In this document: positions 34,423 to 44,655 of the stretch, piece by piece
Layout: the number at the start of each line of letters is the position of its first letter
How positions within the stretch are numbered: the first letter of the stretch is position 1
Assembly: GCF_004310865.1 (NCBI RefSeq)
Contig: NZ_SIXI01000001.1
Span: 124,001-188,000, forward strand
From: Aquabacterium lacunae
Lineage (GTDB): Bacteria > Pseudomonadota > Gammaproteobacteria > Burkholderiales > Burkholderiaceae_C
Length of the DNA stretch: 64,000 nucleotides
Direction: 5' to 3'
Position numbers and translations under genes: made by a program
Notes under the pieces: generated by a model
Databases searched by the model: none
The model's input: the letters and a program-made list of their open reading frames with translations, nothing else
Told to the model about the DNA's origin: nothing

Positions 34423-35382
34423 TCACTTGCCCTGTGGTTGACATTCTTCGACAGGTCGGGTGGTCACGCGCACCACCAAGGTGTGCTGCCCACCCCCACG
34501 GATCACGCCGCGCAGGGGGGTGACGTCGCCGAAGTCGCGGCCATGGGCCACGCGGATGTGGTCGAGCGCCGGGATGCAGTTGTTGGTGGGGTCGAGGTCG
34601 AGCCAGGGATCGGTGCCGGGCAGCCCCAGGCCGGGGCACCACACGCTCAGCCACGCGTGCGAGGCGTCCGCACCGATCAGGCGCGGCTGCCCTTTGGGCG
34701 GGTGCGTGAGCAGGTAGCCACTGACGTAACGGGCCGACAGGCCGCAGGCCCGCAGGCAACCGATCATGAGGTGCGCGAAATCCTGGCAGACGCCCTGGCG
34801 CTCGCGGAACACCTGAAGGATGGGCGTGGAGATGTCGGTGGTGAGCGGTGCGTATTTGAAGTCCTGGTGCACACGCTGCATGAGCTCGTGCACCGCCTCG
34901 GCCAGGGGACGGTCGGGCTGCAGGCTCTGCTGGGCATAGTCACGCAGCTCCTGATGCAGCGGCACATAGGCCGAGGCGTAGGCGAACTCGCTGGCGGGCT
35001 GGAAATCTGCGTGGGCGCGATAGCTCAGCTGGCCCTGCACCTCGGCCACGGTGGCCGATTGCGCCAGGTCGAGGCCTTCGTAGCGGGCGAACACATCCAC
35101 CTCGCTGCGGGCCACCACCTGCAGGCTGCCGTGGGGCGCAGAAAGAGAAAAGTACCCCAGCGAGTTGCCGAACGAGTCGGTGCGCACGCTGTGCTGCAAG
35201 GGCTGAGGGCTGACGCTCATCTCGAACTGGCGCAGGCGCTGCCCGGCATCGCTCAGCGGTCGCAGGCAGGCCACGTGGTGGGCCATTTCCACCGGGAAGG
35301 CGTAGCGGTATTCGGTTTCATGCACCACGCTCAGGCGAACGAAAGGCGGCGCGGGCAGTGAGGGGGCAAGGTCGGGGCGCAT
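34423..35382 (-). CDS. Transglutaminase-like cysteine protease family protein
   Basis: 319-residue cytosolic protein with an N-terminal beta-domain (VHETEYRYAFPVEMAHH, about 20-36) and a transglutaminase core. The catalytic triad is C199 (RQGVCQDFAHLM), H242 (ADASHAWLSVW) and D264 (WLDLDPTNN). It belongs to the bacterial group that travels with alpha-E and ATP-grasp genes and is predicted to cleave or ligate peptides. It starts 23 bp after the upstream fusion gene and is probably co-transcribed with it. A 213-bp gap without a gene separates it from the next cluster member. Confidence 0.92.
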   Translation of the reverse strand: MRPDLAPSLPAPPFVRLSVVHETEYRYAFPVEMAHHVACLRPLSDAGQRLRQFEMSVSPQPLQHSVRTDSFGNSLGYFSLSAPHGSLQVVARSEVDVFARYEGLDLAQSATVAEVQGQLSYRAHADFQPASEFAYASAYVPLHQELRDYAQQSLQPDRPLAEAVHELMQRVHQDFKYAPLTTDISTPILQVFRERQGVCQDFAHLMIGCLRACGLSARYVSGYLLTHPPKGQPRLIGADASHAWLSVWCPGLGLPGTDPWLDLDPTNNCIPALDHIRVAHGRDFGDVTPLRGVIRGGGQHTLVVRVTTRPVEECQPQGK

Positions 35383-35405
35383 GGCAGGAAAGCGCGGCGA
35401 GGGGG

Positions 35406-38006
35406 TCAGCTGCGCAGGGTCTGGTTGGCCGGCTCGGCGTGCGCGAAATAGCGCAGGCCCAGTTCGTCCGACAGGCGCCAGGCTCCTTCGCTGAGGCGGC
35501 GGCACAAGGCCAGCACGGCCACATCGCCGGTGCCAGGCTGGATCAGCTCTTCCAGGGGGGCCCCCACGCCTTGCTGGGGCAGCAAATCCAGCAGGCCGGT
35601 CAACGGGCCTGCGTGTTCGGGCAGTTTGCCCAGCTCGGTCCGCAGACGCCGCAGCACGCAGCCCAGCGCACGGGGGTTGGTTTCGTCGGCCACCAGCGTG
35701 GCCACCAGGGCCGGCCATTCGAGGCGGCGCTGGAAGCGTGCCCGGAAGGTGATCTTGCTGTCGAACAGGGCCATCAGCAGGTCAAAGCCCGCCGGGCTGC
35801 ACCAGGCGCCATGCTCGGTGAAGGCCTGCAGGAAGTGGGCGTAGCCGCTCAGGCGTTCCAGCAAGCGCCCCACGGTCAGCAGGCGCCAGCCGGCATCGCG
35901 GGTCATGCGGTCAGACTGGGCCCCGGTGACAGCGGCCATCTGCATGGCCAGGTGGTCCAGCGCCTCGCGGGTGTCGGCCAGGTCAACCGCCAGCACACCG
36001 CCGCGGCGCAGGCGCACGTCGAATTCCACCCCCAGCGAACGCAGCAGTCTGTCGTGCTCGGGCGAGAGGCGGTCGCGCAGCACGCGCGCCGAGCGCTCCA
36101 GGGCCCCGAGGTTGAAGGCCAGGCTGTGGGCCCCCTGGGCCGCCGATGCATCGGCCAAGGCGTCGACCACGGCACGCTCGAACACCCGCGGCGACTGCTT
36201 GAGCGTGGGCGCTTCGGCCGGCAGCAGGCCGCAGCTGGCGGCCAGGGTGGACAAGGCCTCCAGCACCTGGGCGTCCAGGTCGTTGTCATCGCCCAGCAGG
36301 CTTTGCAGGGCCTGCACCAGGCGCAACTGCTGCTCGGTGCGTTCGGTGTAACGGCCCATCCAGAACAGGTTTTCGCCGGTGCGGCTGGCCACGGGGCGCT
36401 GGCGCTGCACGAGGTCGGCGGCCGTCATGGGTCGCGGCAGCATCGAGAAGGTGTCGACCGTGTCGTCGGTGGTGACCCAGGTGTCCAGGCTGGAGCCCCC
36501 CAGCTGCATGGACACCGGGCCCGCGTCACGCGTGGCAATGCGGGTCATGCCGCCGGGCAGCACCTGCCAGCCTCCCATGCCGTCGGCCAGGGCGTACACG
36601 CGCAAGGAGGCGCCGCGCATGGCCAACTGCCCCTGCTGCCACACCGGGGTCTGCGAATAGCGCACGAAATCCTGGGCTGTGTAGGCCGCAGGGTCGCGCT
36701 CGATGCGCTCGCGCCACTGCTTCTGGGCCGCGGGCGTGAGGCTGGGGCCGATCACGGCCTCGAAGCTCTGGCGCAGGCTGGGGCCGGCAAAGCCGGGCGT
36801 GGCCAGGTGCGGGTAGGTGGGCCGGATGACCTTGGTGTTGATCTCGGGGGCCAGCCCCTGCCAGGCGGCCGCCTCACCGCACCACCAGGTGGGCAGAGAA
36901 GGCATGGCCAGCGGCTGCCCCAGCAAGTGTTCGGACAGGGCCGGCAGGAAGCCGTGGATGGCCGGCGACTCCAGGAAGCCGGTGCCCAGGGCATTGGCCA
37001 TCACGATGTGCCCCGCGCGCACGGCCTGCAGCAGGCCCGGCACCCCCAGGGTGGAATCGGCCCGCAGCTCCAGCGGGTCGCAAAAATCATCGTCGAGGCG
37101 GCGCAGCAGGCCATGCAAGGGCTCCAGACCCTGCACCGTCTTCATGTACACCCGCTCGTCGCGCACGATCAGGTCACCGCCTTCCACCAGTGGCAGGCCC
37201 AGGTAACGGGCCAGGTAGGCGTGCTCGAAATAGGTTTCGTTGTAGGGGCCGGGGGTCCAGAGTGCCAGGCGGGGTGGCTGGCCATCGGCACAGGCTGTGG
37301 CCAGGGCCTGGAGGTTGTCGACCAGGCGGCGGTAGCTGCTGGCCAGGTGCTGCACGTTCAGCGCACGGTAGGCCTCGGGGTACAGGCGCGAGACGATCAG
37401 GCGGTTCTGCATGACGTAGCCCAGGCCGGACGGGGCCTGGGTGCGCTGTGACACCACCCACCAGTGGCCATCGGGGCCACGCACCAGGTCAAAGGCCACC
37501 AGGTGCAGGTACACCCCACCGGGCGGCACCACGCCCTGCAGGCCGCGCAAGTAACCCGGATGCCCCAGCACCAGGGCCGAAGGCAGCATGGCCTCGTGCA
37601 GCAGCCGCTGATCGGTGTAGACGTCGGCCAGCACCGCGTTGAGCAGCTGGGCCCGCTGCGCGATGCCCTGCTCGATGCGCTGCCAGTCGGTGCTGCCGAT
37701 CAGCATGGGCAGCACTTCCAGCGACCAGGGACGGCTGCTGCCCCCAGGCGCCGAGTAGATGTTGTACGTGACGCCGTCTTCGATGATCTGCTGGCCCAGG
37801 ATGGCCTGGCGGCGTTGCAGGTCGCTCAGCGGGCCCCCCAGGTGGCGTGCGAAGTGCTGCCAGGGCTCGCGCAGCGCGCCGGCCTCGGTTCGCAGTTCAT
37901 CGAAATGGCCGGCCTCGGCGGCACGGGCCAGCGACAGCATGTCGGACGCCACATCAGGGGCGGCCGGCAGGCTCTCAGGGTCGAACAGGGGCAAGGACGA
38001 GTTCAT
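35406..38006 (-). CDS. Circularly permuted ATP-grasp / alpha-E fusion protein
   Basis: 866-residue two-part protein. The N-terminal about 480 residues are a second circularly permuted ATP-grasp domain (VTYNIYSAPGG, GGVYLHLVAFDLVRGPDG, GLGYVMQNRLIVSRLYPEAY, VYMKTVQGLEPLHGLLRRLDDDF). From about residue 545 onward there is an alpha-E domain starting GENLFWMGRYTERTEQQL. The fusion repeats in one chain what the two separate downstream genes encode. The start at 38006 (MNSSLPLFDPE) is chosen over 38120. It lies between the transglutaminase and the DUF2126 gene. Confidence 0.92.
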   Translation of the reverse strand: MNSSLPLFDPESLPAAPDVASDMLSLARAAEAGHFDELRTEAGALREPWQHFARHLGGPLSDLQRRQAILGQQIIEDGVTYNIYSAPGGSSRPWSLEVLPMLIGSTDWQRIEQGIAQRAQLLNAVLADVYTDQRLLHEAMLPSALVLGHPGYLRGLQGVVPPGGVYLHLVAFDLVRGPDGHWWVVSQRTQAPSGLGYVMQNRLIVSRLYPEAYRALNVQHLASSYRRLVDNLQALATACADGQPPRLALWTPGPYNETYFEHAYLARYLGLPLVEGGDLIVRDERVYMKTVQGLEPLHGLLRRLDDDFCDPLELRADSTLGVPGLLQAVRAGHIVMANALGTGFLESPAIHGFLPALSEHLLGQPLAMPSLPTWWCGEAAAWQGLAPEINTKVIRPTYPHLATPGFAGPSLRQSFEAVIGPSLTPAAQKQWRERIERDPAAYTAQDFVRYSQTPVWQQGQLAMRGASLRVYALADGMGGWQVLPGGMTRIATRDAGPVSMQLGGSSLDTWVTTDDTVDTFSMLPRPMTAADLVQRQRPVASRTGENLFWMGRYTERTEQQLRLVQALQSLLGDDNDLDAQVLEALSTLAASCGLLPAEAPTLKQSPRVFERAVVDALADASAAQGAHSLAFNLGALERSARVLRDRLSPEHDRLLRSLGVEFDVRLRRGGVLAVDLADTREALDHLAMQMAAVTGAQSDRMTRDAGWRLLTVGRLLERLSGYAHFLQAFTEHGAWCSPAGFDLLMALFDSKITFRARFQRRLEWPALVATLVADETNPRALGCVLRRLRTELGKLPEHAGPLTGLLDLLPQQGVGAPLEELIQPGTGDVAVLALCRRLSEGAWRLSDELGLRYFAHAEPANQTLRS

Positions 38007-38121
38007 GGCAGGCGGGGTGTGTCGCCATTGTCCCGGCAAACCGGTCGCGCGCCCATCGGCGAGCACCCTGCCACCTGACATTTCTCCCTCATTCGTGGCG
38101 TCATCGAAGCCCTCGGGCACC

Positions 38122-41100
38122 TCAGGCCTGTTTCACTTTCCGCAAATCCAGCGTCAGCGGATGCTCCAGACCCGCCACCGGGTGCTTGACCTCCATGACG
38201 CCCGGGGTGTGCCCCAGGCGGAAGAAGCGGGCCAGACGCCGACTTTCCGCCTCGTAGCTGTTGATCGGGAAGGTGTCGTGGTTGCGGCCTCCGGGGTGGG
38301 CCACGTGGTACTGGCAGCCACCGATGGAGCGCTTGAGCCAGGTGTCCACCAGGTCGAAGGTGAGCGGTGCATCGACCCCGATCGTGGGGTGCAGGCACGA
38401 GGGCGGCTGCCAGGCCCGGTAGCGCACCCCGGCGACAAACTCACCCACACGCCCTGTCGGGTGCATGGGCAAGGCCTGACCGTTCACCGTGATCACGTGG
38501 CGATTGCCATTGAGGCCGGTGGCCTTGATCTCCAGACGCTCCAGCGAGGAATCGACGTAACGCACGGTGCCGCCCGCAGAGCCCTCTTCGCCCATCACGT
38601 GCCAGGGCTCGAGCGCGGTGCGCAGGGTCAGGTGGACACCGGCCACCTTCACGTCGCCCACATAGGGGAAGCGGAACTCGAAATGCGGCGCAAACCAGGC
38701 CGGGTCGAAGTGGAAGCCGGCATGGCCCAGCTCGGTGAGCACGTCGGCAAAGTCCATCTCGACAAAGCTGGGCAGCATGAAACGGTCGTGCAGGCCCGTG
38801 CCCCAGCGGGTCAGGCGGGTGGCGCCATGGCCGGTGTAGGGCTCGCGCCAGAACCACGCGATCAGCGCACGCAGCAGCAGCTGCTGCACCAGGCTCATCT
38901 TGGCGTGTGGCGGCATTTCAAAGGCACGCAACTCGAGCAAGCCCAGCCGGCCCGTGGGCCCGTCGGGCGAGTAGAGCTTGTCGATGCAGAACTCGCTGCG
39001 GTGGGTGTTGCCTGTGGCATCGATCAGCAGATTCCGCAAGGTGCGGTCGACCAGCCAGGGCGGGCACTGGCCCCACACCTGCATCTGCTTTTCGATCTCC
39101 TTCAGTGCAATCTCGACTTCATAGACCTGGTCCTGGCGGGCTTCGTCCAGGCGCGGCGCCTGGCTGGTGGGCCCGATGAACATGCCCGAGAACAGGTAAG
39201 ACAGCGAGGGGTGGTTGTGCCAGAAGGTCAGCAGGCTGCTGAGCAAGGTGGGCTTGCGCAGGAAGGGGCTGTCGGCCGGCGTGGCCCCGCCCAGCACGAA
39301 GTGGTTGCCGCCGCCAGTGCCTGTGTGGCGCCCGTCGAGCATGAACTTCTCGGTCGACAAGCGGGTTTCGTGGGCGGCCTGGTACAGGAACTCGGTGTGG
39401 TCGACCAGTTGCTCCCAGTGGCCGGCCGGGTGGATGTTCACCTCGATCACGCCAGGGTCGGGCGTGACCTGCAGCAGGTTCAGGCGCGCATCGCGCGGGG
39501 GGCCATAGCCCTCCAGCACGATGGGCAGCTGCAGGTCGGATGCCGTGGCCTCGATGGCGCTGAGCAGGTCGAGGTAGTCGTCCAGGCTGCTCAGGGGCGG
39601 CATGAACACGTACAAGATGCCACCGCCCTGCCCGTTGGCCTCCACCTTGGGGCCATTGGAGCGATCTGGGTTGCGTGCCTCGACCACCAGGGCCGTGCGT
39701 GTGATCCAGTGCGCCGACTCGAACCGCGAGGGGCTGGTGCTCGGGTCGATGCCCGAAACATGCGCGGGGCCGTGGGGGCCGGGGCTCACCGAGCCATCGG
39801 CCATGCCGGTGCCGCCGGCAAACAGGGCCGCTTGTGCCCCAGAGGTCTCGCCAGCGGTCTCGCCGGCCAGTTCGGCGCCCTGGCCCTGCACGGCCACGGT
39901 GCCACCTTCGGCAAAGCCGCCGCCTGTGGCGTGGCTGCTGTACTGGGCACGCAGCGCCGCGGCCGTTGGCAAGGCAGGCTTGGGTGCAAAAGGGTCGTGC
40001 TCGTGCAGAACAGGGTGGTCGCCCTGGGTGGCCCAGGGCAGCGAATCGAGCGGCAGCCGGTAGCCCATGGGTGAGTCACCCGGGAACAGGTACATGCGCT
40101 CGTCGCGGAAGAACCAGGGGCCGGTCACCCAGCGCGGCCCCGACAAGCCCACGGGCCATTCGCGCTTGAGCGGCAAGGCATAGCCCACGGGGTGGTCCAG
40201 CCCCTGGTCGAACACGCGACGCAAACGCATGCGTTCCAGTTCGTCACTCAGGCGTGCGTCGTGCGGGTCCACGTTCACCGGCAGGCGGCGTTCGCGCCAC
40301 AGGTAGTACCAGGTGTCTTCGAACCCCGTCTGGATGTGGTCGGTGCCCACGCCCAGCTTGGTGGCCAGGTGGCGGGTGAAACGCTCGGCGTCGGCACTGG
40401 TGTACACGCGCTCGCTGGCCTCGTCGGCGAACAGGCTGTCGTCGTGCCAGCAGGGCTGACCGTCTTTGCGCCAGCAGATCGACAGTGCCCAGCGCGGCAG
40501 CTGCTCGCCCGGGTACCACTTGCCCTGCCCGAAATGCAGGAAGCCTCCTGCGCCATACCGTGCCTTGAGCTTGTGCACCAGGGTGGTGGCCAGGCCCCGC
40601 TTGGTGGGGCCCAGGGCGTCGGTGTTCCACTCGGCACCGTCGCGGTCATCGACCGACACGAAGGTGGGCTCGCCTCCCATGGTCAGGCGCACGTCCTGCA
40701 CCTTGAGTTCGTCATCGACCGCATGGCCCAGGGCATCGATGGCGGCCCACTGGTCGTCGGTGTAGGGCTTGGTCACCCGGGGCGATTCGTAGATGCGGGT
40801 GATGCCCATGTGGTGGGCGAACTCGACCTCGCATTCATCGACCGCACCCGACACCGGCGCAGCGCCCGTGGGCTCGGGCGTGCAGGCCACGGGGATGTGG
40901 CCCTCGCCAGCGAGCAGGCCCGAGGTGGGGTCCAGACCGATCCAGCCGGCCCCGGGCAGGAACACCTCGCACCAGGCGTGCAGGTCGGTGAAGTCGACCT
41001 CGGTGCCCGAAGGGCCGTCGAGCGCGGCCACGTCGGCCTTGAGTTGAATGAGGTAACCGGACACGAAGCGCGCGGCCAGCCCCATGTGACGCAGGGCCTG

Positions 41101-41664
41101 CACCAGCAGCCAGCCGGTGTCGCGGCACGAGCCGGTCTTGAGCGTGAGCGTTTCTTCCGGCGTCTGCACACCGGGCTCCATGCGGATGGTGTAAGCAATG
41201 TCGCGTTGCAGCCGCTGGTTCAGGCTGACCAGGAAGTCGATGGTGCGCACTTCGTCGCGCGGGATGCTCGCGACAAAGGCCTTGAAAGCTGGCGTGAGAG
41301 GGCCCTTGACCAGGTAGGGGGCCAGGTCATGTGCCGAGGCCTCGTCGTACGCGAAGGGGTAGTTCTCGGCGTGGGGCTCCAGAAAGAAGTCGAAGGGGTT
41401 GTAGACCGCCATTTCGGCGACCAGATCGACCGTGACCTTGAACTCCTGGGTTTTCTCGGGGAAGACCAGCCGGGCCAGGTGGTTGGCAAACGGGTCTTGC
41501 TGCCAGTTGATGAAGTGGGTGGCCGGCTCGATGCGCAGCGAGTACGACAGGATGCGCGTGCGGCAATGCGGCGCGGGGCGCAGGCGAACGATCTGGGGCG
41601 ACAAGTTGACCAGGCGGTCGTACTTGTAATGGGTGACGTGATTCAGCGCGACGTGAATGGACAC
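38122..41664 (-). CDS. Transglutaminase-DUF2126 protein
   Basis: 1180-residue protein and first gene of the cluster. Residues 1-290 form a transglutaminase unit with triad C180 (LKTGSCRDTGW), H229 (FTDLHAWCEVF) and D245 (WIGLDPTSG). The remainder is DUF2126, starting near VQDVRLTMGGEPTFVS with conserved PRWALSICWRKDGQP, GYRLPLDSLPW, NIHPAGHWEQLVDHTEFLY and GTGGGNHFVLGG. The DUF2126 fold has been related to glutamine-synthetase/amidoligase enzymes by comparative genomics. A low-complexity Gly/Ala/Thr/Ser-rich insertion at about 575-648 splits DUF2126. No proteasome-like peptidase gene is visible in the window. Confidence 0.93.
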   Translation of the reverse strand: MSIHVALNHVTHYKYDRLVNLSPQIVRLRPAPHCRTRILSYSLRIEPATHFINWQQDPFANHLARLVFPEKTQEFKVTVDLVAEMAVYNPFDFFLEPHAENYPFAYDEASAHDLAPYLVKGPLTPAFKAFVASIPRDEVRTIDFLVSLNQRLQRDIAYTIRMEPGVQTPEETLTLKTGSCRDTGWLLVQALRHMGLAARFVSGYLIQLKADVAALDGPSGTEVDFTDLHAWCEVFLPGAGWIGLDPTSGLLAGEGHIPVACTPEPTGAAPVSGAVDECEVEFAHHMGITRIYESPRVTKPYTDDQWAAIDALGHAVDDELKVQDVRLTMGGEPTFVSVDDRDGAEWNTDALGPTKRGLATTLVHKLKARYGAGGFLHFGQGKWYPGEQLPRWALSICWRKDGQPCWHDDSLFADEASERVYTSADAERFTRHLATKLGVGTDHIQTGFEDTWYYLWRERRLPVNVDPHDARLSDELERMRLRRVFDQGLDHPVGYALPLKREWPVGLSGPRWVTGPWFFRDERMYLFPGDSPMGYRLPLDSLPWATQGDHPVLHEHDPFAPKPALPTAAALRAQYSSHATGGGFAEGGTVAVQGQGAELAGETAGETSGAQAALFAGGTGMADGSVSPGPHGPAHVSGIDPSTSPSRFESAHWITRTALVVEARNPDRSNGPKVEANGQGGGILYVFMPPLSSLDDYLDLLSAIEATASDLQLPIVLEGYGPPRDARLNLLQVTPDPGVIEVNIHPAGHWEQLVDHTEFLYQAAHETRLSTEKFMLDGRHTGTGGGNHFVLGGATPADSPFLRKPTLLSSLLTFWHNHPSLSYLFSGMFIGPTSQAPRLDEARQDQVYEVEIALKEIEKQMQVWGQCPPWLVDRTLRNLLIDATGNTHRSEFCIDKLYSPDGPTGRLGLLELRAFEMPPHAKMSLVQQLLLRALIAWFWREPYTGHGATRLTRWGTGLHDRFMLPSFVEMDFADVLTELGHAGFHFDPAWFAPHFEFRFPYVGDVKVAGVHLTLRTALEPWHVMGEEGSAGGTVRYVDSSLERLEIKATGLNGNRHVITVNGQALPMHPTGRVGEFVAGVRYRAWQPPSCLHPTIGVDAPLTFDLVDTWLKRSIGGCQYHVAHPGGRNHDTFPINSYEAESRRLARFFRLGHTPGVMEVKHPVAGLEHPLTLDLRKVKQA

Positions 41665-41755
41665 ACGGGACTCCGGTGGACACTGGGGTTGCCAGGCGGC
41701 CTGGGAACGGCCACACCGAACCCCAGCAAGTTATGGGCCAACTTGGTGCACTGCA

Positions 41756-44464
41756 TCATGAACCGCGGGCGTGAAGGATTGGTGAAGCGTGGGATGTCGC
41801 TTTTGTGAGCGGCAGAGCATCGGTCGCACCCGGATGCCAGTAACGCTGCCTCAGCAGCTTGAAGCAGACCGGCGGCTGCGGGTTGCCGCTGTGCCAGCGC
41901 CAGGCGCCACAGGCCGGCGAGGTCACCACGCGGGCACCATGGGCCTGCAAGCGCTGCAACACATCAGGGTGCGGGTGACCGTAGCGGTTGCGCTGCCCCA
42001 CCTGCACCACCGCCCAGGTGGGGGCCACGGCCTGCAAGAAGGGCTCGGTGCTGGAGGTGCGGCTGCCGTGGTGGGCCACCAGCAGCACCTCGCTGCGCAA
42101 GGCCTGAGGCGGCATGGCGTCAACCAGGGCCTGCTCCTGATCGGCTTCGATGTCGCCGGTCAGCAGCACCTGGCGGCCCTGGGCGCGCACGGCCAGCACG
42201 CAGGAAGTGGCGTTGTCGGGGCGCTCGTCATGGGACGCCACCGCTTGTGCAGGATGCAGCACCTCGAACTGCACGCCGTCCCATTGCCAGTGCTGGCCGG
42301 CCACGCAAGGCAAAGCCGCGGGCACCTGCCCGGTGGCATCCGCCTGGGACCACAGCGCATGGTCGGGCGCCAGCGAGGCCCGCAAGCGCGCCACTGGCCA
42401 GCGGCGCATCAAAGACACAGCCCCGCCCACGTGGTCGCCATCGCCATGGCTGATCTGCAACTCGTCCAGGCCCGACACCCCCACGGCGCGCAACAAACCG
42501 TCGAGTGTGTCGCGCCCGGCGTCGTTGCCCCCGAACCTGACCGGGCCCGTGTCGAACAGCAAGGCGTGGCGGGCGGTTCGCACCAGCACGGCGGTGCCCT
42601 GCCCCACGTCGGCCGCCCACACTTCGGCCTCTCCCTGGGCGGGCACCGGCCAGCGCTGGCTGAGGCTGGTGGGGCACAACAAGGGCAGGCACAGCGGCAA
42701 GGCCAGCAGCCGCGTGCGGGTGGCCACCGGCGCAACACACCAGGCACCGCCGAGCAGGCCCAGCGCAGCAGCCCAGCCCCGCACCTCGGGCACCACCCAC
42801 CAGGCCCAGCCCACGGAGTGATCGGCCACGGCCGCCAGGGCATCCAGCGTGAACTGCCCCAGCGGCTGCAGCAGCCACCAGGCGGGCTCGAAGGCCAGAC
42901 CAAGCAACGCCAAGGGTGTGAGCGCCAGAGAAAACCACGGAATCGCACCCAGGTTGGCCACCAGCCCCACCAGCGAGGTGGCCTGAAAGAACACCAGCGA
43001 CAAAGGTGCGAGGCCCACCGTGGCCACCCATTGCGTGCGCCACAGGCTGCGGGCCTGTTCGCGCACCGACTGCCATGCCCCTTGCTGCGCCGACAGGGCA
43101 AGCTGCGGCTCGTCACCACTCCACATCAGCACGGCCACGGCCACGAAAGACAGCCAGAAGCCTGCCGACATCAAGGCCCAGGGGTCCCAGGCCACCACAC
43201 CCACGGCCGCCAGCAGGCACACCAGCGGCCAGGGCCACCGGTGGCCCGTGGCCTGCAGAGCGGCCACCACACCCACCATCCACACCGTGCGCTGGGCAGG
43301 CACGCCCCAACCGGACAGCAAGGCGTAACCCAAAGCCCCCAGGACCAGGGCCACGCGCTCCACCTGGGGCGCAGGTTGCCGGGCCATGGCCCGGGGCGAG
43401 CGTCGCCAGAGCCACCCCAGCACACGTGCGCACAGCCAGCCCATCATGGCCACATGCAGACCGGAAATGGCGGCCAGGTGGGCCGTGCCCGTCAGGCGCA
43501 AGGCGTCCCAGTCTGCCGGCTGAATGGCGCCTTGCTCACCCAAGGCCAAACCGCGCACCAGGCCCGCCACGCCAGGGCTCAGACAGGTGGCACCCCACGT
43601 GGCGGGGGCCTGCCCAGCCGGACAGGCATGGGCCAGCACACCGGCCCTCAGGTGGGCGCGCCAGCGCTCCACCCAGCCCGGTGCGCGCCAGGTGGCCGCC
43701 TGCCATCGCGTGGGCGGGGCGTGCCCCTTGGCCAGGCGCATCTGTCCGCGCTCGCCTCGTTCCCAGGCCAGCAAGGGCAGGTCGGGGCCTCCCGGGTTGG
43801 CCCGACCGTCGGCCACATCGAGCTGCACCACCCATTGCCACACCTCGCCGGGCAACGGCTCCTGGCCGGCCGGCGGCGCGGGCCAGAACAGCCCCACGCT
43901 TTCGGGCACCCGGGCCCTGGGCGGCAGGTCCGGGCGATGCCAGCGCATGCCGCCCTGCCATGCTTGCCCACCGGGCGGCTGGCCACGGGCCGTTTCGGTC
44001 GGGCCATCGCCGGGCAAGGGCTGCACTGTCAGCACGGCCAGGCGCAGCCCCAGCCCACCGGGGCGATGATCGGGCATGGCCATGACGCGTGCCGTCAGGC
44101 GCAGCACGGTGGGCTGCGCCTGCCCGAGGCCCCGCCACTGCGCAGGCCACTGCTGCATCAGCATGTCTTGCGCCTGCCACTGCGCCCAGCCCCATCCCGC
44201 AGCCAGCGCCGCAAGCGCCAGGGCACTGACACCCCAGGTCCATGCAGGTGGCTGAGTCGGCCGGGTGTTCAGGCGTGGCAAGCGCCCTGACGCTGTTGAA
44301 CGCCCATGCAGCCGACGCCACCGAGCCAGCACCGACACACCGGCGCACAGCAGGACCATCAAGGCCGCCAGAGGCCACAGCCCGGCCTGCAGGTGCACCT
44401 GCTGCAACTGCAAACCCACGCCCAGCAGAAAGGCCAGCATCACCGCGGCCCAATGCAAGGCCAT
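41756..44464 (-). CDS. comEC: DNA internalization competence protein ComEC/Rec2
   Basis: 902-residue polytopic membrane protein that moves single-stranded DNA into the cytoplasm during transformation. The start at 44464 (MALHWAAVML) is preferred because GGGAG lies six bases upstream; 44497 is an alternative. Layout: N-terminal helices with an OB-like DUF4131 segment, the competence domain with LRLTGTAHLAAISGLHVAMM, and a C-terminal metallo-beta-lactamase-like domain with VWAADVGQGTAVLV, LLFDTG, SHGDGDHVGG and VAHHGSRTSS. The intact HxDxDH motif suggests an active nuclease-type site. It is divergent from the ridA-like gene. Confidence 0.93.
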   Translation of the reverse strand: MALHWAAVMLAFLLGVGLQLQQVHLQAGLWPLAALMVLLCAGVSVLARWRRLHGRSTASGRLPRLNTRPTQPPAWTWGVSALALAALAAGWGWAQWQAQDMLMQQWPAQWRGLGQAQPTVLRLTARVMAMPDHRPGGLGLRLAVLTVQPLPGDGPTETARGQPPGGQAWQGGMRWHRPDLPPRARVPESVGLFWPAPPAGQEPLPGEVWQWVVQLDVADGRANPGGPDLPLLAWERGERGQMRLAKGHAPPTRWQAATWRAPGWVERWRAHLRAGVLAHACPAGQAPATWGATCLSPGVAGLVRGLALGEQGAIQPADWDALRLTGTAHLAAISGLHVAMMGWLCARVLGWLWRRSPRAMARQPAPQVERVALVLGALGYALLSGWGVPAQRTVWMVGVVAALQATGHRWPWPLVCLLAAVGVVAWDPWALMSAGFWLSFVAVAVLMWSGDEPQLALSAQQGAWQSVREQARSLWRTQWVATVGLAPLSLVFFQATSLVGLVANLGAIPWFSLALTPLALLGLAFEPAWWLLQPLGQFTLDALAAVADHSVGWAWWVVPEVRGWAAALGLLGGAWCVAPVATRTRLLALPLCLPLLCPTSLSQRWPVPAQGEAEVWAADVGQGTAVLVRTARHALLFDTGPVRFGGNDAGRDTLDGLLRAVGVSGLDELQISHGDGDHVGGAVSLMRRWPVARLRASLAPDHALWSQADATGQVPAALPCVAGQHWQWDGVQFEVLHPAQAVASHDERPDNATSCVLAVRAQGRQVLLTGDIEADQEQALVDAMPPQALRSEVLLVAHHGSRTSSTEPFLQAVAPTWAVVQVGQRNRYGHPHPDVLQRLQAHGARVVTSPACGAWRWHSGNPQPPVCFKLLRQRYWHPGATDALPLTKATSHASPILHARGS

Positions 44465-44655
44465 GGTCAACTCCCTGAAGTTGTACGAGATTTTCATGGG
44501 GCCCTGTGCGGGCCCGGCAGGCAGTGTAGGATCGGCCGCAACCCGCCAGGCGCGTGCCAGCACCCCCTGCAGCGGGCCCACCGAAGGGCGATGACACGCC
44601 CCACGTTTCCTCCGCATCTGCGCCGCAGGTGCTTCCAATCAGCGTCCATTCCGTC

